The notes under the pieces were generated by a model. The model ran no database searches. It was not told where the DNA came from and saw only the letters and a program-made list of their open reading frames with translations. A stretch of 64,000 nucleotides of DNA from an uncultured Candidatus Melainabacteria bacterium (GTDB lineage Bacteria > Cyanobacteriota > Vampirovibrionia > Gastranaerophilales > Gastranaerophilaceae). Position 1 is the first letter of the stretch, and each line of letters starts with the position of its first letter. Location of the stretch: contig CANOTP010000003.1 in assembly GCA_947570135.1 (NCBI GenBank), positions 1 to 64,000 on the forward strand. The letters run 5' to 3'. Both the position numbers and the translations under genes were made by a program. Shown in pieces: positions 36,101 to 43,579 of the stretch.

Positions 36101-36724
36101 ATGTCTGAGAAGTATGAAATTGTTTATGTCTTAAGAAATGAAGCAATGCCAAATCTTATTAAGATTGGAAAAACTCAACGAAAAGATTTGCAAGCTAGAA
36201 TGTCAGAACTTTATTCAACAGGAGTTCCTTTCCCATTTGAATGTTTATGGGCTGGTGAAGTTCGTGATTGTTCTAGAATTGAATCTCTTATTCATAATGC
36301 TTTCAGACATAATAGAGTTAATCCTAAAAGAGAGTTTTTTAACATTGAGCCTGATCAAGTAATACCTTTATTGCAGGAATTAGCAATAAATGAGTTAACG
36401 CTTGATGTTGGCAAGGCTTTGCGTCAAGGTATTACAAAAGAAGAGCAAGAAGCACCTAAACAGTTCCATAGACCAATGCTGCATTTTGAAGAAATGAACA
36501 TTTCTTCGGGCTCTATTTTGTCTTATGTTAAAGATCCTGATATAACAACAACTGTTGTATCTGCTAAAAAAGTTTTGTTCGAAGAAACTGAATTTTCTTT
36601 AACTGCGCTAACAAGAAAATTGCTTGATTTACCATACAATGTAGCTCCTTGCCGATATTGGACTTTTGAAGGCAAAAACCTACAAGAAATCTATGATGAA
36701 ACATATACAATAGCTGAAGTATAG
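36101..36724 (+). CDS. T5orf172/GIY-YIG superfamily protein
   Basis: 207 aa. N-terminal 95 residues match the T5orf172 (MUG113) branch of the GIY-YIG nuclease fold: YVLRNEAMPNLIKIGKTQRKD, ARMSELYSTGVPFPFECLWAGEV, ESLIHNAFRHNRVNPKREFF. The C-terminal half is unassigned. Such proteins occur in phages and islands, probably acting on DNA. Transcribed divergently from the hsd operon. ATG 36101 with AAAGGAG 8 nt upstream is chosen over the earlier ATG 36038, which overlaps the promoters. Confidence 0.85.
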   Translation: MSEKYEIVYVLRNEAMPNLIKIGKTQRKDLQARMSELYSTGVPFPFECLWAGEVRDCSRIESLIHNAFRHNRVNPKREFFNIEPDQVIPLLQELAINELTLDVGKALRQGITKEEQEAPKQFHRPMLHFEEMNISSGSILSYVKDPDITTTVVSAKKVLFEETEFSLTALTRKLLDLPYNVAPCRYWTFEGKNLQEIYDETYTIAEV

Positions 36725-36806
36725 TGTATATATGAAATTTTGTTACACTTTTGGCATGAAAACCTTAATTTTTTAGGTTTTTTCCACATGCCTTTTAAAA
36801 AATTGC

Positions 36807-36812
36807 TATAAT
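36807..36812 (+). promoter_or_regulatory. -10 box of the 41-aa peptide gene
   Basis: TTGCTATAAT (TGn extension). The 60-nt leader carries a GTACGA/TCGTAC hairpin (36821-36842) before the ribosome site GGGAGGAG. Confidence 0.6.
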
Positions 36813-36873
36813 AGAATTTGTGGTACGAACCCAATAGTCGTACGGGGGATAAATAATTTTGGGAGGAGTAAAA

Positions 36874-36999
36874 ATGGCTCAAAAACGAAATTATAGAGAC
36901 GCAGGAACAGGACAATATGTGACTAAAAAGTATGCAGATAGTCACCCAAAAACAACTGTATCTGAACCACGTCCAAACAACAAACCAAAGAAAAAATAG
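36874..36999 (+). CDS. Conserved-looking small basic protein (41 aa)
   Basis: MAQKRNYRDAGTGQYVTKKY begins a very basic 41-residue protein ending NNKPKKK. The pattern (YRDAGTGQYVTKKYAxxHPKTTV) resembles a small protein I recall from many gut genomes, where it carries uninformative names. Its own promoter, leader hairpin, very strong ribosome site (GGGAGGAG) and terminator make it a complete small transcription unit. Function unknown; nucleic-acid binding is possible from its charge. Confidence 0.75.
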   Translation: MAQKRNYRDAGTGQYVTKKYADSHPKTTVSEPRPNNKPKKK

Positions 37000-37032
37000 T
37001 CTACAGAATTGACCCTCGGCAGACTATTTAAT

Positions 37033-37065
37033 AAACCCTCTAGAGTAATCTCTAGGGGGTTTGTT
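37033..37065 (+). terminator. Terminator of the 41-aa peptide gene
   Basis: AAACCCTCTAGAG / CTCTAGGGGGTTT stem (one G-T pair) followed by T-rich sequence; it also lies past the end of the fic gene on the other strand. Confidence 0.8.
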
Positions 37066-37106
37066 CATTCATAATACATGACGAGCATGTAAAAATCAAG
37101 CTTTTG

Positions 37107-38192
37107 TTAAAATTTCGAATACCAAACGCCACGACCTTTAGAGTGCATTGTTAGGTAGCGTTTATCTACTAGGTTTGAAATAGCTTTTTTGAGTGTATTT
37201 CTGTTTGAACCTGTAAACTCTAGTAATTTTGCGTTTGAACCACGTTCATTTTGTTCAAAATACTCTAAAATCTTTAACTCTAATTCTGTTAGGTTGTTTT
37301 TATTCAAATAGATATCATTTTCACCTAATTTGTACTCTAAACGAATTTTTTGTTTTTGCAATGATTTCAAGAAAAACATTAACCAAGGCTCATAATAAGG
37401 TGTTTCACCTTTTAAAGTCATTTGAGTTTGTCTCAAAGCTCTATAATACCCCTCTTTATTGTCCTCAATTACTGATTCAAGGGAACTGTATTGCATATAA
37501 TGATAACCTGTTTTTAACAGTAATAAGCAAGTTATGGCACGAGATAATCTACCATTACCGTCTTCGAATGGGTGAATTGCTAAGAAATTAACAATAAAAA
37601 CACCAATAACGATTAATGGGTGGAAAAATCTATCATCAAGATTTTTGCGTGTCCAATTAACTAACTCTTCCATTTTTAATGGTGTTTCAAATGGAGTTGC
37701 AGTTTCAAACACAATTCCTAATTCTTTGCCATCTTGAGAATATGCGGCAACTGTGTTTGATATTGTTTTGTAATTCCCTTTATGATGCTCATCTTTTGTA
37801 GAATATTGTAAAAGAATTTTATGTAACTGCTTGATGTAATTTTCTGAAAAATTAAGAACTTCCCAATCCTCAAAAATTGTATCCATCAAATTTGCATAAC
37901 CTGCAACTTCTTGTTCATCACGAGTAGCAAAAGATTGTTTTTTTATGTTAGATAACAACTCCTCAACCTGCTTATCGCTTAATTTGTTGCCTTCGATACG
38001 ATTAGAAGAACCAACGCTTTCTATAGTTGCAACTTTTTTAAGGCTTTTTAATCTCTCAGGAGATAATTGTCCGTACAGTTTCCAAGAACCTTTGAACTCA
38101 TCTAATTCTGAGATAATTGATAGCATTTGATTTGTTATTTTGATGTCGTTTTCTTTAATCATTTTACCCAATCTATATCCAATTATATCCAT
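37107..38192 (-). CDS. fic: Fic-domain protein AMP-transferase, class II
   Basis: Transfers AMP (or another nucleotide moiety) to target proteins; 361 aa. Canonical Fic motif HPFEDGNGRLSR at about 207-218. The inhibitory motif SSNRIEGN at about 62-69 precedes the core (class II, self-inhibited through Glu). A C-terminal winged helix follows (LELKILEYFEQNERGSNAKLLEFTGSNRNTLKKAI). Such fusions usually regulate themselves. Two 20-bp direct repeats cover its promoter and start. No antitoxin gene is adjacent. A fragment of a different fic gene lies at 39869-40012. Confidence 0.93.
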   Translation of the reverse strand: MDIIGYRLGKMIKENDIKITNQMLSIISELDEFKGSWKLYGQLSPERLKSLKKVATIESVGSSNRIEGNKLSDKQVEELLSNIKKQSFATRDEQEVAGYANLMDTIFEDWEVLNFSENYIKQLHKILLQYSTKDEHHKGNYKTISNTVAAYSQDGKELGIVFETATPFETPLKMEELVNWTRKNLDDRFFHPLIVIGVFIVNFLAIHPFEDGNGRLSRAITCLLLLKTGYHYMQYSSLESVIEDNKEGYYRALRQTQMTLKGETPYYEPWLMFFLKSLQKQKIRLEYKLGENDIYLNKNNLTELELKILEYFEQNERGSNAKLLEFTGSNRNTLKKAISNLVDKRYLTMHSKGRGVWYSKF

Positions 38193-38212
38193 TTTTATCC
38201 AATTATACCCAA
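38173..38212 (-). promoter_or_regulatory. Tandem 20-bp repeats over fic promoter and start codon
   Basis: Two adjacent 20-bp units on the minus strand (16/20 identical), each containing TATAATTGGATA: one covers the -10 box, the other begins at the ATG. They are suitable as an operator for the Fic protein's own winged helix. Confidence 0.5.
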
Positions 38213-38236
38213 TTTTATCTATTTTGTAAAGGGGTA

Positions 38237-38281
38237 CAGTTTTTTATGCAGAAATTTTTGAAGGTGTCGCATAAAAAACTG
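38237..38281. repeat. Perfect 13-bp inverted repeat
   Basis: CAGTTTTTTATGC (38237-38249) and GCATAAAAAACTG (38269-38281) with 19 nt between them. Too A/T-run rich and wrongly placed to be a simple terminator on either side. Confidence 0.65.
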
Positions 38282-38287
38282 CACTTT

Positions 38288-38355
38288 CTTGACATACTTA
38301 AAACCCAAGTCCCTACGCTGTTTCCATAATTTTGTGTGTTAAGTCGTATGTCAAG
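38288..38355. repeat. 10-bp inverted repeat with 48-nt spacer
   Basis: CTTGACATAC (38288-38297) and GTATGTCAAG (38346-38355). Lies between the preceding inverted repeat and the terminator hairpin; could be the base of a longer RNA structure or a recombination site. Confidence 0.5.
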
Positions 38356-38362
38356 GTCCACC

Positions 38363-38400
38363 ATAAAAAACCGAATGACATTTGTTGTTCGGTTTTTTAT
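38363..38400 (-). terminator. Bidirectional terminator hairpin
   Basis: ATAAAAAACCGAA / TTCGGTTTTTTAT, 13-bp perfect stem with a 12-nt loop, about 60 nt past the stop of the exported nuclease-like gene. Confidence 0.8.
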
Positions 38401-38459
38401 TACACGTGTGTTAGGGATTTTGACATAAAGTATTGCGAGTTTGACATTTTAGTCGGAAG

Positions 38460-39212
38460 TTATTTGGGTAAAACACGCAATACTTTGTAGGGAATTTTAT
38501 TTTTTATCAAAAATTCACCCCATTCAATTTGTTCAGGTTTTAGAGTTTCATTCATGCGTTTCACTTCAACAAAAATCATTTCTTTGTTATTCCAAACTAT
38601 ATAATCCGGTGACCCGACAGGGTTTCTGTCATAATCCTTTATCGTATGTTGCAAGATTTTGCAAAAAGTTTTATTATCAATTTTAGCCAAAAACTCTTGC
38701 ACAATTGGCGATTTAAAATACTCTGTCGGATTTTGATAACCCTCAATTTCCCACTCATCAAGCCACCGTATATATGAGCCTTGTTCGTGTTTTGCGATTT
38801 GAGTATTTATAAAGTTTTGAAGATTAGATTTTTTTATTAAATTTAATTTTTGATTTAATTCTTCGGATGTGACATTTTTGTTTTCAATATCAAATAATTT
38901 GTTTTCAGATTTGGTATTCAATGTTTGCGGATATAATTCATCAAGAAAAACAAGTACAAAAACACCTTTCCAGAAAGAATATTCAGCGCGCATTACTTGA
39001 TAACCATTATTTTTATAATATTCTCGGACAACTTGTTCAGTTGAACACTTTTCACCATTAGAGCAATAAAAATAATTTTTACAAAGTTCACCTGTTTTTT
39101 GAGCAGTAATTGTGATTGTGTTTGTAGTAATTTTTTCAGGTAAAACTTGCTTTGCCCCTGCATAAGGAACAAAACAAGTTAAAAATAACATTGTTAAAAT
39201 AAACTTTTTCAC
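38460..39212 (-). CDS. Exported protein with C-terminal VRR-NUC-like nuclease domain
   Basis: 250 aa starting at GTG 39212. Residues 1-20 (KKFILTMLFLTCFVPYAGA) are a clear Sec signal peptide. The C-terminal ~55 residues read NPVGSPDYIVWNNKEMIFVE then VKRMNETLKPEQIEWGEF, matching the VRR-NUC pattern G-xPD...E-x-K...Q (PD-(D/E)xK family). The middle region is unassigned. A nuclease of this fold outside the cytoplasm is unusual; it could degrade incoming DNA in the periplasm. The -10 box ends 6 nt before the GTG, so it looks leaderless. Confidence 0.7.
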   Translation of the reverse strand: MKKFILTMLFLTCFVPYAGAKQVLPEKITTNTITITAQKTGELCKNYFYCSNGEKCSTEQVVREYYKNNGYQVMRAEYSFWKGVFVLVFLDELYPQTLNTKSENKLFDIENKNVTSEELNQKLNLIKKSNLQNFINTQIAKHEQGSYIRWLDEWEIEGYQNPTEYFKSPIVQEFLAKIDNKTFCKILQHTIKDYDRNPVGSPDYIVWNNKEMIFVEVKRMNETLKPEQIEWGEFLIKNKIPYKVLRVLPK

Positions 39213-39218
39213 AAGATT

Positions 39219-39224
39219 ATTATA
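39219..39224 (-). promoter_or_regulatory. -10 box of the exported nuclease-like gene, leaderless spacing
   Basis: Minus strand TGATATAAT (extended -10), then AATCTT and the GTG start. Confidence 0.6.
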
Positions 39225-39228
39225 TCAG

Positions 39229-39561
39229 CTAAGCAGCATTTAAATCAATTTCTTCAACAAAACACCTGCAGTTTGGATGGAGATCATCAGGGATGTCTTC
39301 CATGTGTTCAAAAATTTTCCCTTCCATAGAATCGCATTTCCCGCAAACTTTACCATCGCCCATTGTGTGCCAAACGAAAATTCTGCCTTGATTTTCGTAT
39401 GCAAGTTCACCGTTTGTTGGTATACCAATTTTGTTCAGTTGTTCGTGAATGCGTTTTTCATATTTTTCAAATTCATCGCCGGACATTTTTTCAATTTTTT
39501 CACGAGTAAAAATCTGTTGCACGCTTTCCGGGGTATTCATAAATTTTAAGTATTTAGACAT
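39229..39561 (-). CDS. Phage Mu F-like minor head domain protein (110 aa)
   Basis: The C-terminal part VWHTMGDGKVCGKCDSMEGK followed by DLHPNCRCFVEEI has the Cys-x2-Cys ... HPNCRC pattern of the Mu F / phage head morphogenesis family. It is much shorter than a real head protein, so it is either a trimmed prophage relic or a stand-alone zinc-binding version. Ribosome site AGAGGC before ATG 39561. It ends 17 nt upstream of the next gene's start on the same strand. Confidence 0.65.
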   Translation of the reverse strand: MSKYLKFMNTPESVQQIFTREKIEKMSGDEFEKYEKRIHEQLNKIGIPTNGELAYENQGRIFVWHTMGDGKVCGKCDSMEGKIFEHMEDIPDDLHPNCRCFVEEIDLNAA

Positions 39562-39846
39562 AAAGCCTCTTTATATAGTGTAAATCTTATAAACATCCAC
39601 ATTATAATGATTATTTGAATTGCCTACAAGTCCGTATTTTTACCTGAGCCAAAAGGGTAATTGTCATGATTTTTCACGCTATGACTTGATTTCATCCATC
39701 TATATCCACTAAAATTCTAAAAATTTACGATTTTTTTGTAAATTTTTTGCTTAACAATTATTTATGTTGAAATGATACGAAATAACAAAAAAGTATTGAT
39801 ATTACTTTAATATAGAGTTAAATTGTGTATGATAAACGAATAAAAT
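39562..39846. other. Right-end noncoding part of the element
   Basis: AT-rich, no open frame of note; ends at the right attachment site. Short repeats of TTATAATGATTATTTGAATT type only. Confidence 0.4.
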
Positions 39847-39867
39847 GTCAGGAGTTCGAGTCTCCTA
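39847..39867 (+). other. Right attachment site (attR), tRNA-Ala T-arm copy
   Basis: 20/21 match to 21527-21547. The surrounding sequence has no acceptor, D or anticodon arm, so it is not a tRNA gene. The sequence to its right does not continue the tRNA 3' end, so the junction has either eroded or belonged to an earlier insertion. Confidence 0.65.
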
Positions 39868-39868
39868 A

Positions 39869-40012
39869 ACTATAGAAGGGAATAAACTCTCGGATAAACA
39901 AGTTGAAGAATTGTTATCTCGAATTAAAAAGCAGTCTTTACTCAAAAAAAAATTAAATGAATTAAGAGAAGAATTTAAACATATTGCAACAGAATATGGA
40001 TATGTGGATTAA
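39869..40012 (+). pseudogene. Fic gene fragment
   Basis: Reads TIEGNKLSDKQVEELLSRIK right after attR, closely matching residues about 65-84 of the intact Fic protein at 37107-38192 but with many silent DNA differences, so it comes from a separate fic gene. After KKQS it changes to unrelated sequence (LKKKLNELREEFKHIATEYG) and stops. It begins without a start codon; it is a broken fusion. Confidence 0.75.
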
Positions 40013-40586
40013 TTCTTGACTGAAAACACTAGATTTTTAGGTAGAATGTTATTGTTTTGTAATGGATTTTAAGTTTAGATTTTACTGCTATTCAAAAGTG
40101 ATAAACACTTCCGGCTTTGTTCCGAGTTAAAAATAGGCAATTTCAAATGGGCCTTTTTGTCTTGTTTTTACCAATGCCAACATATAGAGTATCTTTGAGT
40201 TTTGGGGATTTATTTAAATTTGGACTGGATTTTTGAGGGATAAAAAGAGTAATAAAAGACCCTTTTGAGTAATTTCAGTCAATTCGCATTAAATCGCTAA
40301 AACTTAAACACCTTCGGCAACACAGGCTAATTGATTACATTTCAAAAGTCTCAAATAATCCCCACCAATAGTAATTTATCAAATATAAATCTTGCACGCA
40401 TAATTCAGCAAAACACAGGAGATTTACTTAACTGGCTATCAAGTCAAGATTTAGAACCTGCATTAGCAAAATTAGAAGCTCAAAGAAAAAAGTTGAAGAA
40501 AAGCCTGAACTATAGATTAACGGTGAGACTAATGATGAATTTAGTATCAATTATGAAATTAGCAAAATTTTTGACAGTAAATATGC
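40013..40586. other. Degraded stretch, no intact gene
   Basis: Holds a terminator-like hairpin near 40128-40158 and scraps of open frame (for example 40331-40615, containing GDLLNWLSSQDLEPALAKLE) that shift frame repeatedly. The parent gene of these scraps was not recognised. Confidence 0.5.
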
Positions 40587-41207
40587 GAAATTTATTATGC
40601 GCAGTTCAAAAATAATCCTAATGATGATGTTACACCAGGGTTATCCAAGTATTTTAATTTAGGTTTTATATCAAGTCAAAGGGTTGTGTTAGAAGTTATA
40701 AAATCAGATGTGGATGAATAAATAAAGAGATGTTTTGGGAAGAATTTATTGTAAGGAAGGGATTAGCTGACAATTTTTGTTTATATGCAAAAAATTTTAA
40801 AGATCTTTCTGGTATCCTTGATTGGGCAAAATTTTCACTTAATTTTACAGATATGATTTAAGAGTGCATATTTATACCCGTAAAGAATTAGAAGACGCTA
40901 AAACAAAGGATGAATTATGGAGTGCGACGCAAGAACAGTTAAGAAAAGAAGGAAAATTTCATGGATATTTAAGAATGTATTGAGCAAAAAAGATAACAGA
41001 GTGGACAAACAGTCCTGAAGAAACGCTTGAAATTGCATATATTTAAACGATAAATATGTGTTTGATGCCCCGTCTGCAAACGGTTATGTAGGAATTTTAT
41101 GGGCAATGGGAGCTTTGCATGACAGGGCATTTCCGGATTATCCAGTAACAGGTAAATTTCGCAGAATGACATATAATTCTGTTAAAAGAAAAAATAGAGA
41201 TTATTAA
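40587..41207 (+). pseudogene. Class II DNA photolyase remnant (C-terminal half)
   Basis: Translating across frames gives, in order, NNPNDDVTPGLSKYFNLGFI, FWEEFIVRKGLADNFCLYAK, LDWAKFSL, ELWSATQEQLRKEGKFHGYL, RMY-stop-AKKITEWTNSPEETLEIA, and DAPSANGYVGILWAMGALHD. This is the FAD-binding C-terminal half of class II CPD photolyases, which have YLHFG.ISAQR, ADNF.FY, HGYMRMYWAKKILEW and GYVGC.W...GLHD. At least two frameshifts and internal stops make it dead; the N-terminal half is not found. Confidence 0.88.
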
Positions 41208-41219
41208 TATTTTTTGTGC

Positions 41220-41225
41220 TAGAAT
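41220..41225 (+). promoter_or_regulatory. -10 box of lptC, leaderless spacing
   Basis: TGCTAGAAT (extended -10), then 7 nt to ATG 41233; no ribosome site. Confidence 0.55.
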
Positions 41226-41232
41226 TTAGAAT

Positions 41233-41814
41233 ATGAACTGGAAAGATTTACCAAAAAAGAAACGGTTGTATTTTATGATTTTCGGTGCAATAGGTGCCGT
41301 TTTAGCCTGGGCGTTTATCACTGCGGGCATTATTACGCATGATTTCAATCGTAAACAATTACAGGTAAACGGTGATGAGCAGGAAGCTATGGTTAACGGG
41401 GTTATTTTAACCGAGACAAAAGATGACCAAAAGTTCTGGGAAATTTACGGAGAAAACGGTAAATGGGACAGTTCTATGGGGATTGCCCAGCTTAACGGTG
41501 TTATCGGGAATTTTTATAAGGATAATGAAGTTTCTATGAGTTTTGAATCTTCAAAGGGGACTTATAACTCAAAAGAGGGAAATATTACTCTTTATGATGA
41601 TACTTTTATTGTTTTAAAAGACGGTATAACTCTGAATGCGGACAGACTTTACTGGTATAATTCGCATTCGCCTGTTGTGGCTGAAGGGCATATTAAGATT
41701 CAAAAGGGCAATGAACTTTTATCGACTGCGGATAAAATTACGATAAGCCCTGATTACAACAGTTTTAAAATTGAAGGAAACACTGTTTCAAAAGTTTATG
41801 AGGATAAAAAATAG
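41233..41814 (+). CDS. lptC: LPS export protein LptC-like
   Basis: Inner-membrane protein that hands lipopolysaccharide from the LptBFG transporter to LptA. 193 aa: one N-terminal membrane helix (about 13-32) and a periplasmic beta-rich domain (VNGVILTETKDDQKFWEIYG, FYKDNEVSMSFESSKGTYNS). The next gene encodes the LptA-type partner, 1 nt after the stop, which supports the call. Confidence 0.82.
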   Translation: MNWKDLPKKKRLYFMIFGAIGAVLAWAFITAGIITHDFNRKQLQVNGDEQEAMVNGVILTETKDDQKFWEIYGENGKWDSSMGIAQLNGVIGNFYKDNEVSMSFESSKGTYNSKEGNITLYDDTFIVLKDGITLNADRLYWYNSHSPVVAEGHIKIQKGNELLSTADKITISPDYNSFKIEGNTVSKVYEDKK

Positions 41815-41815
41815 T

Positions 41816-42790
41816 ATGAAAAAGTTGTTAGTCGGATTAGTATCTTTATTGTTATTAACAGGTTTGGCTGTTTCAGCATCAGACTTGATTATTGAATCTA
41901 AGACTCAAACATTTAATGAGGCTGACAGTAAGATTAAGTTTAACGGTAATGTAAAGGTTACTGTTGATGATTTGAAGGTTGTAGGCGACAGCGCGGATGT
42001 TAATGTTACAAAAGACCAAAAACTTGATACTGCGACTTTTTATGATAAACCTTACGCGTTTGAGATAAAGAAAAATAAAAAAAGAGAAGTTAAGGCAAAT
42101 ATTTTAAAAGTTTCTTTAATTTCAAAGATTATAAGAGCAGAAGGTGACACACAGTCTGTTGTTTTTGAAGGTAAAACTCCTGTTGTTGTAATCAACTCGG
42201 ATGTTCAGGAATACGATACAAAAACAGGCATAATGACTGCAACGGGTGCAGTAACTATGCTTTATAAAGAAATTGAAACTTTTTCTAATCGCGCAGAAAT
42301 TACAACGGATAAAAACGGTGATTTGAAAAAACTTGTTTTAATCGGTAACGCTAAAGTTAAACAGGAAAAAAGCGAATCTTATGCTGACAGGTTTGTGTAT
42401 GATGCGACAAGCGGAAACTTGACGGCTTACGGTAATACAACATCAACTTCTGTTGCTGATGACGGTTCAAAGTTGGTATTAAAATCAAGCTATCAGGAAT
42501 ACAATCAGAAAAAATCAATTTTTAATGCAAGCGGAAATGTTCGTATTTGGTATCAGGATTACTATGCAGCAGGTCCGAAAGTTACATTATACCCGGGGGC
42601 AGGTACAAACAAACCTAACGAAGCTTATTTCACGGGCCGTTCAAGTATAACTCAGGGTGTAAGAACGATTTATGCAGATAAAATTAGAATGGTTATGAAA
42701 CCGAAAAGTTTTGATGCTCAAGGAAATACAAGAACCGTTATTAAAAACATCGGTTCAGGTTCTGATGATAATATGACTTTAGGATTGTAG
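41816..42790 (+). CDS. lptA: LptA/OstA-type periplasmic LPS bridge protein
   Basis: 324 aa with a signal peptide (KKLLVGLVSLLLLTGLAVSA) and two OstA-like repeats (IESKTQTFNEADSKIKFNGN; TKTGIMTATGAVTMLYKEIE). LptA oligomers carry LPS across the periplasm. Longer than E. coli LptA (185 aa), consistent with two fused domains. ATG 41816, directly after lptC, is preferred to the open frame's earlier start because of the signal peptide. Confidence 0.85.
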   Translation: MKKLLVGLVSLLLLTGLAVSASDLIIESKTQTFNEADSKIKFNGNVKVTVDDLKVVGDSADVNVTKDQKLDTATFYDKPYAFEIKKNKKREVKANILKVSLISKIIRAEGDTQSVVFEGKTPVVVINSDVQEYDTKTGIMTATGAVTMLYKEIETFSNRAEITTDKNGDLKKLVLIGNAKVKQEKSESYADRFVYDATSGNLTAYGNTTSTSVADDGSKLVLKSSYQEYNQKKSIFNASGNVRIWYQDYYAAGPKVTLYPGAGTNKPNEAYFTGRSSITQGVRTIYADKIRMVMKPKSFDAQGNTRTVIKNIGSGSDDNMTLGL

Positions 42791-42805
42791 GGGAAATCAC
42801 AGGTT

Positions 42806-43579
42806 ATGAAAGATAAAATTGATAAAGCGATAGAATGTTTTAAAAATAAAGATTGGAACAGTGCAATCGATTTATTTACATCCGTTCTTGAAGTTGAAAC
42901 CGACAGTGCTGAAGTTTATAACAACTTGGGACTTTGTTATGCTAATATCGGGGATGACGAGAAAGCCGAAAAAAATTATTTAAGATGTATTGAGCTTAAC
43001 CCTGAACTTGCTCAATGTTATATCAATTTGGTTGACCTTTATTATAAGCAAAGACGTTTGGGTGAAGGAATTAATATTTTATCTTACGCAATTGATATGT
43101 TGCCCGATGATATTATTTTCAGGCATTACCTTGCAAGGTTCTATATGGAAGATGCAAAAGGTGATTTAGCGATTGACGAACTTACATATATTTTGGAACG
43201 TCAGCCTGATAATTATGATGCTTATTATGATTTGGCAAAAGTTTATTTTGAGTTTGGAAATTACGATTCTGCTATCGAAAATTTGGAAAATGTTTTAGAG
43301 TACAAGCAGGATAATGAATTAATTTATTATTACCTTGCAGAGGCTTATCAGGCAAATGACGAGATTGATAAGGCTATTTCAAACTTTTTAAAAGCAATTG
43401 CAACAAATAACAAATTTCCTCCTGCTTATAAAAAAGTTGCAATATTATTTATGGCAAGAGGTGATTATCAAGATGCCGCGGAATATCTGGAAGATTATTT
43501 GAATCTTGATATAACAGAAGAAGAAAAAGAGAATACAACAAAACTTATTGAAAGATTAAAGAAAAGAGATGAAGCGTAA
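42806..43579 (+). CDS. TPR-repeat protein (257 aa)
   Basis: Made of about six tetratricopeptide repeats (AEVYNNLGLCYANIGDDEKA, YDAYYDLAKVYFEFGNYDSA) with no signal peptide. AGGGGAA ribosome site. It lies between lptA and dprA in the same direction and its end overlaps dprA by 11 nt. A scaffold role is likely; partner unknown. Confidence 0.85.
   Translation: MKDKIDKAIECFKNKDWNSAIDLFTSVLEVETDSAEVYNNLGLCYANIGDDEKAEKNYLRCIELNPELAQCYINLVDLYYKQRRLGEGINILSYAIDMLPDDIIFRHYLARFYMEDAKGDLAIDELTYILERQPDNYDAYYDLAKVYFEFGNYDSAIENLENVLEYKQDNELIYYYLAEAYQANDEIDKAISNFLKAIATNNKFPPAYKKVAILFMARGDYQDAAEYLEDYLNLDITEEEKENTTKLIERLKKRDEA

Larger units (their letters stand above)
21527..39867. mobile_element. SCC-like integrated element at tRNA-Ala (about 18.3 kb)
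   Basis: Bounded by the 21-nt T-arm sequence in tRNA-Ala (21527-21547) and a 20/21 copy at 39847-39867. Left end: two large serine recombinases, then an AAA+ replication ATPase and small genes, all on the minus strand. Cargo: type I restriction-modification operon with embedded HEPN-like genes, a GIY-YIG-type protein, a Fic protein, an exported nuclease-like protein and a Mu F-like protein. Paired recombinases beside a replicative ATPase plus hsd cargo resemble staphylococcal SCC elements, but the target (tRNA rather than rlmH) differs. The element name is an inference; boundaries rest on the repeat. Confidence 0.75.

Noticed and set aside
39847-39867. tRNA gene at the T-arm sequence
   Set aside because: Only the T arm is present; no acceptor, D or anticodon arm around it. 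Interpreted as an attachment site.
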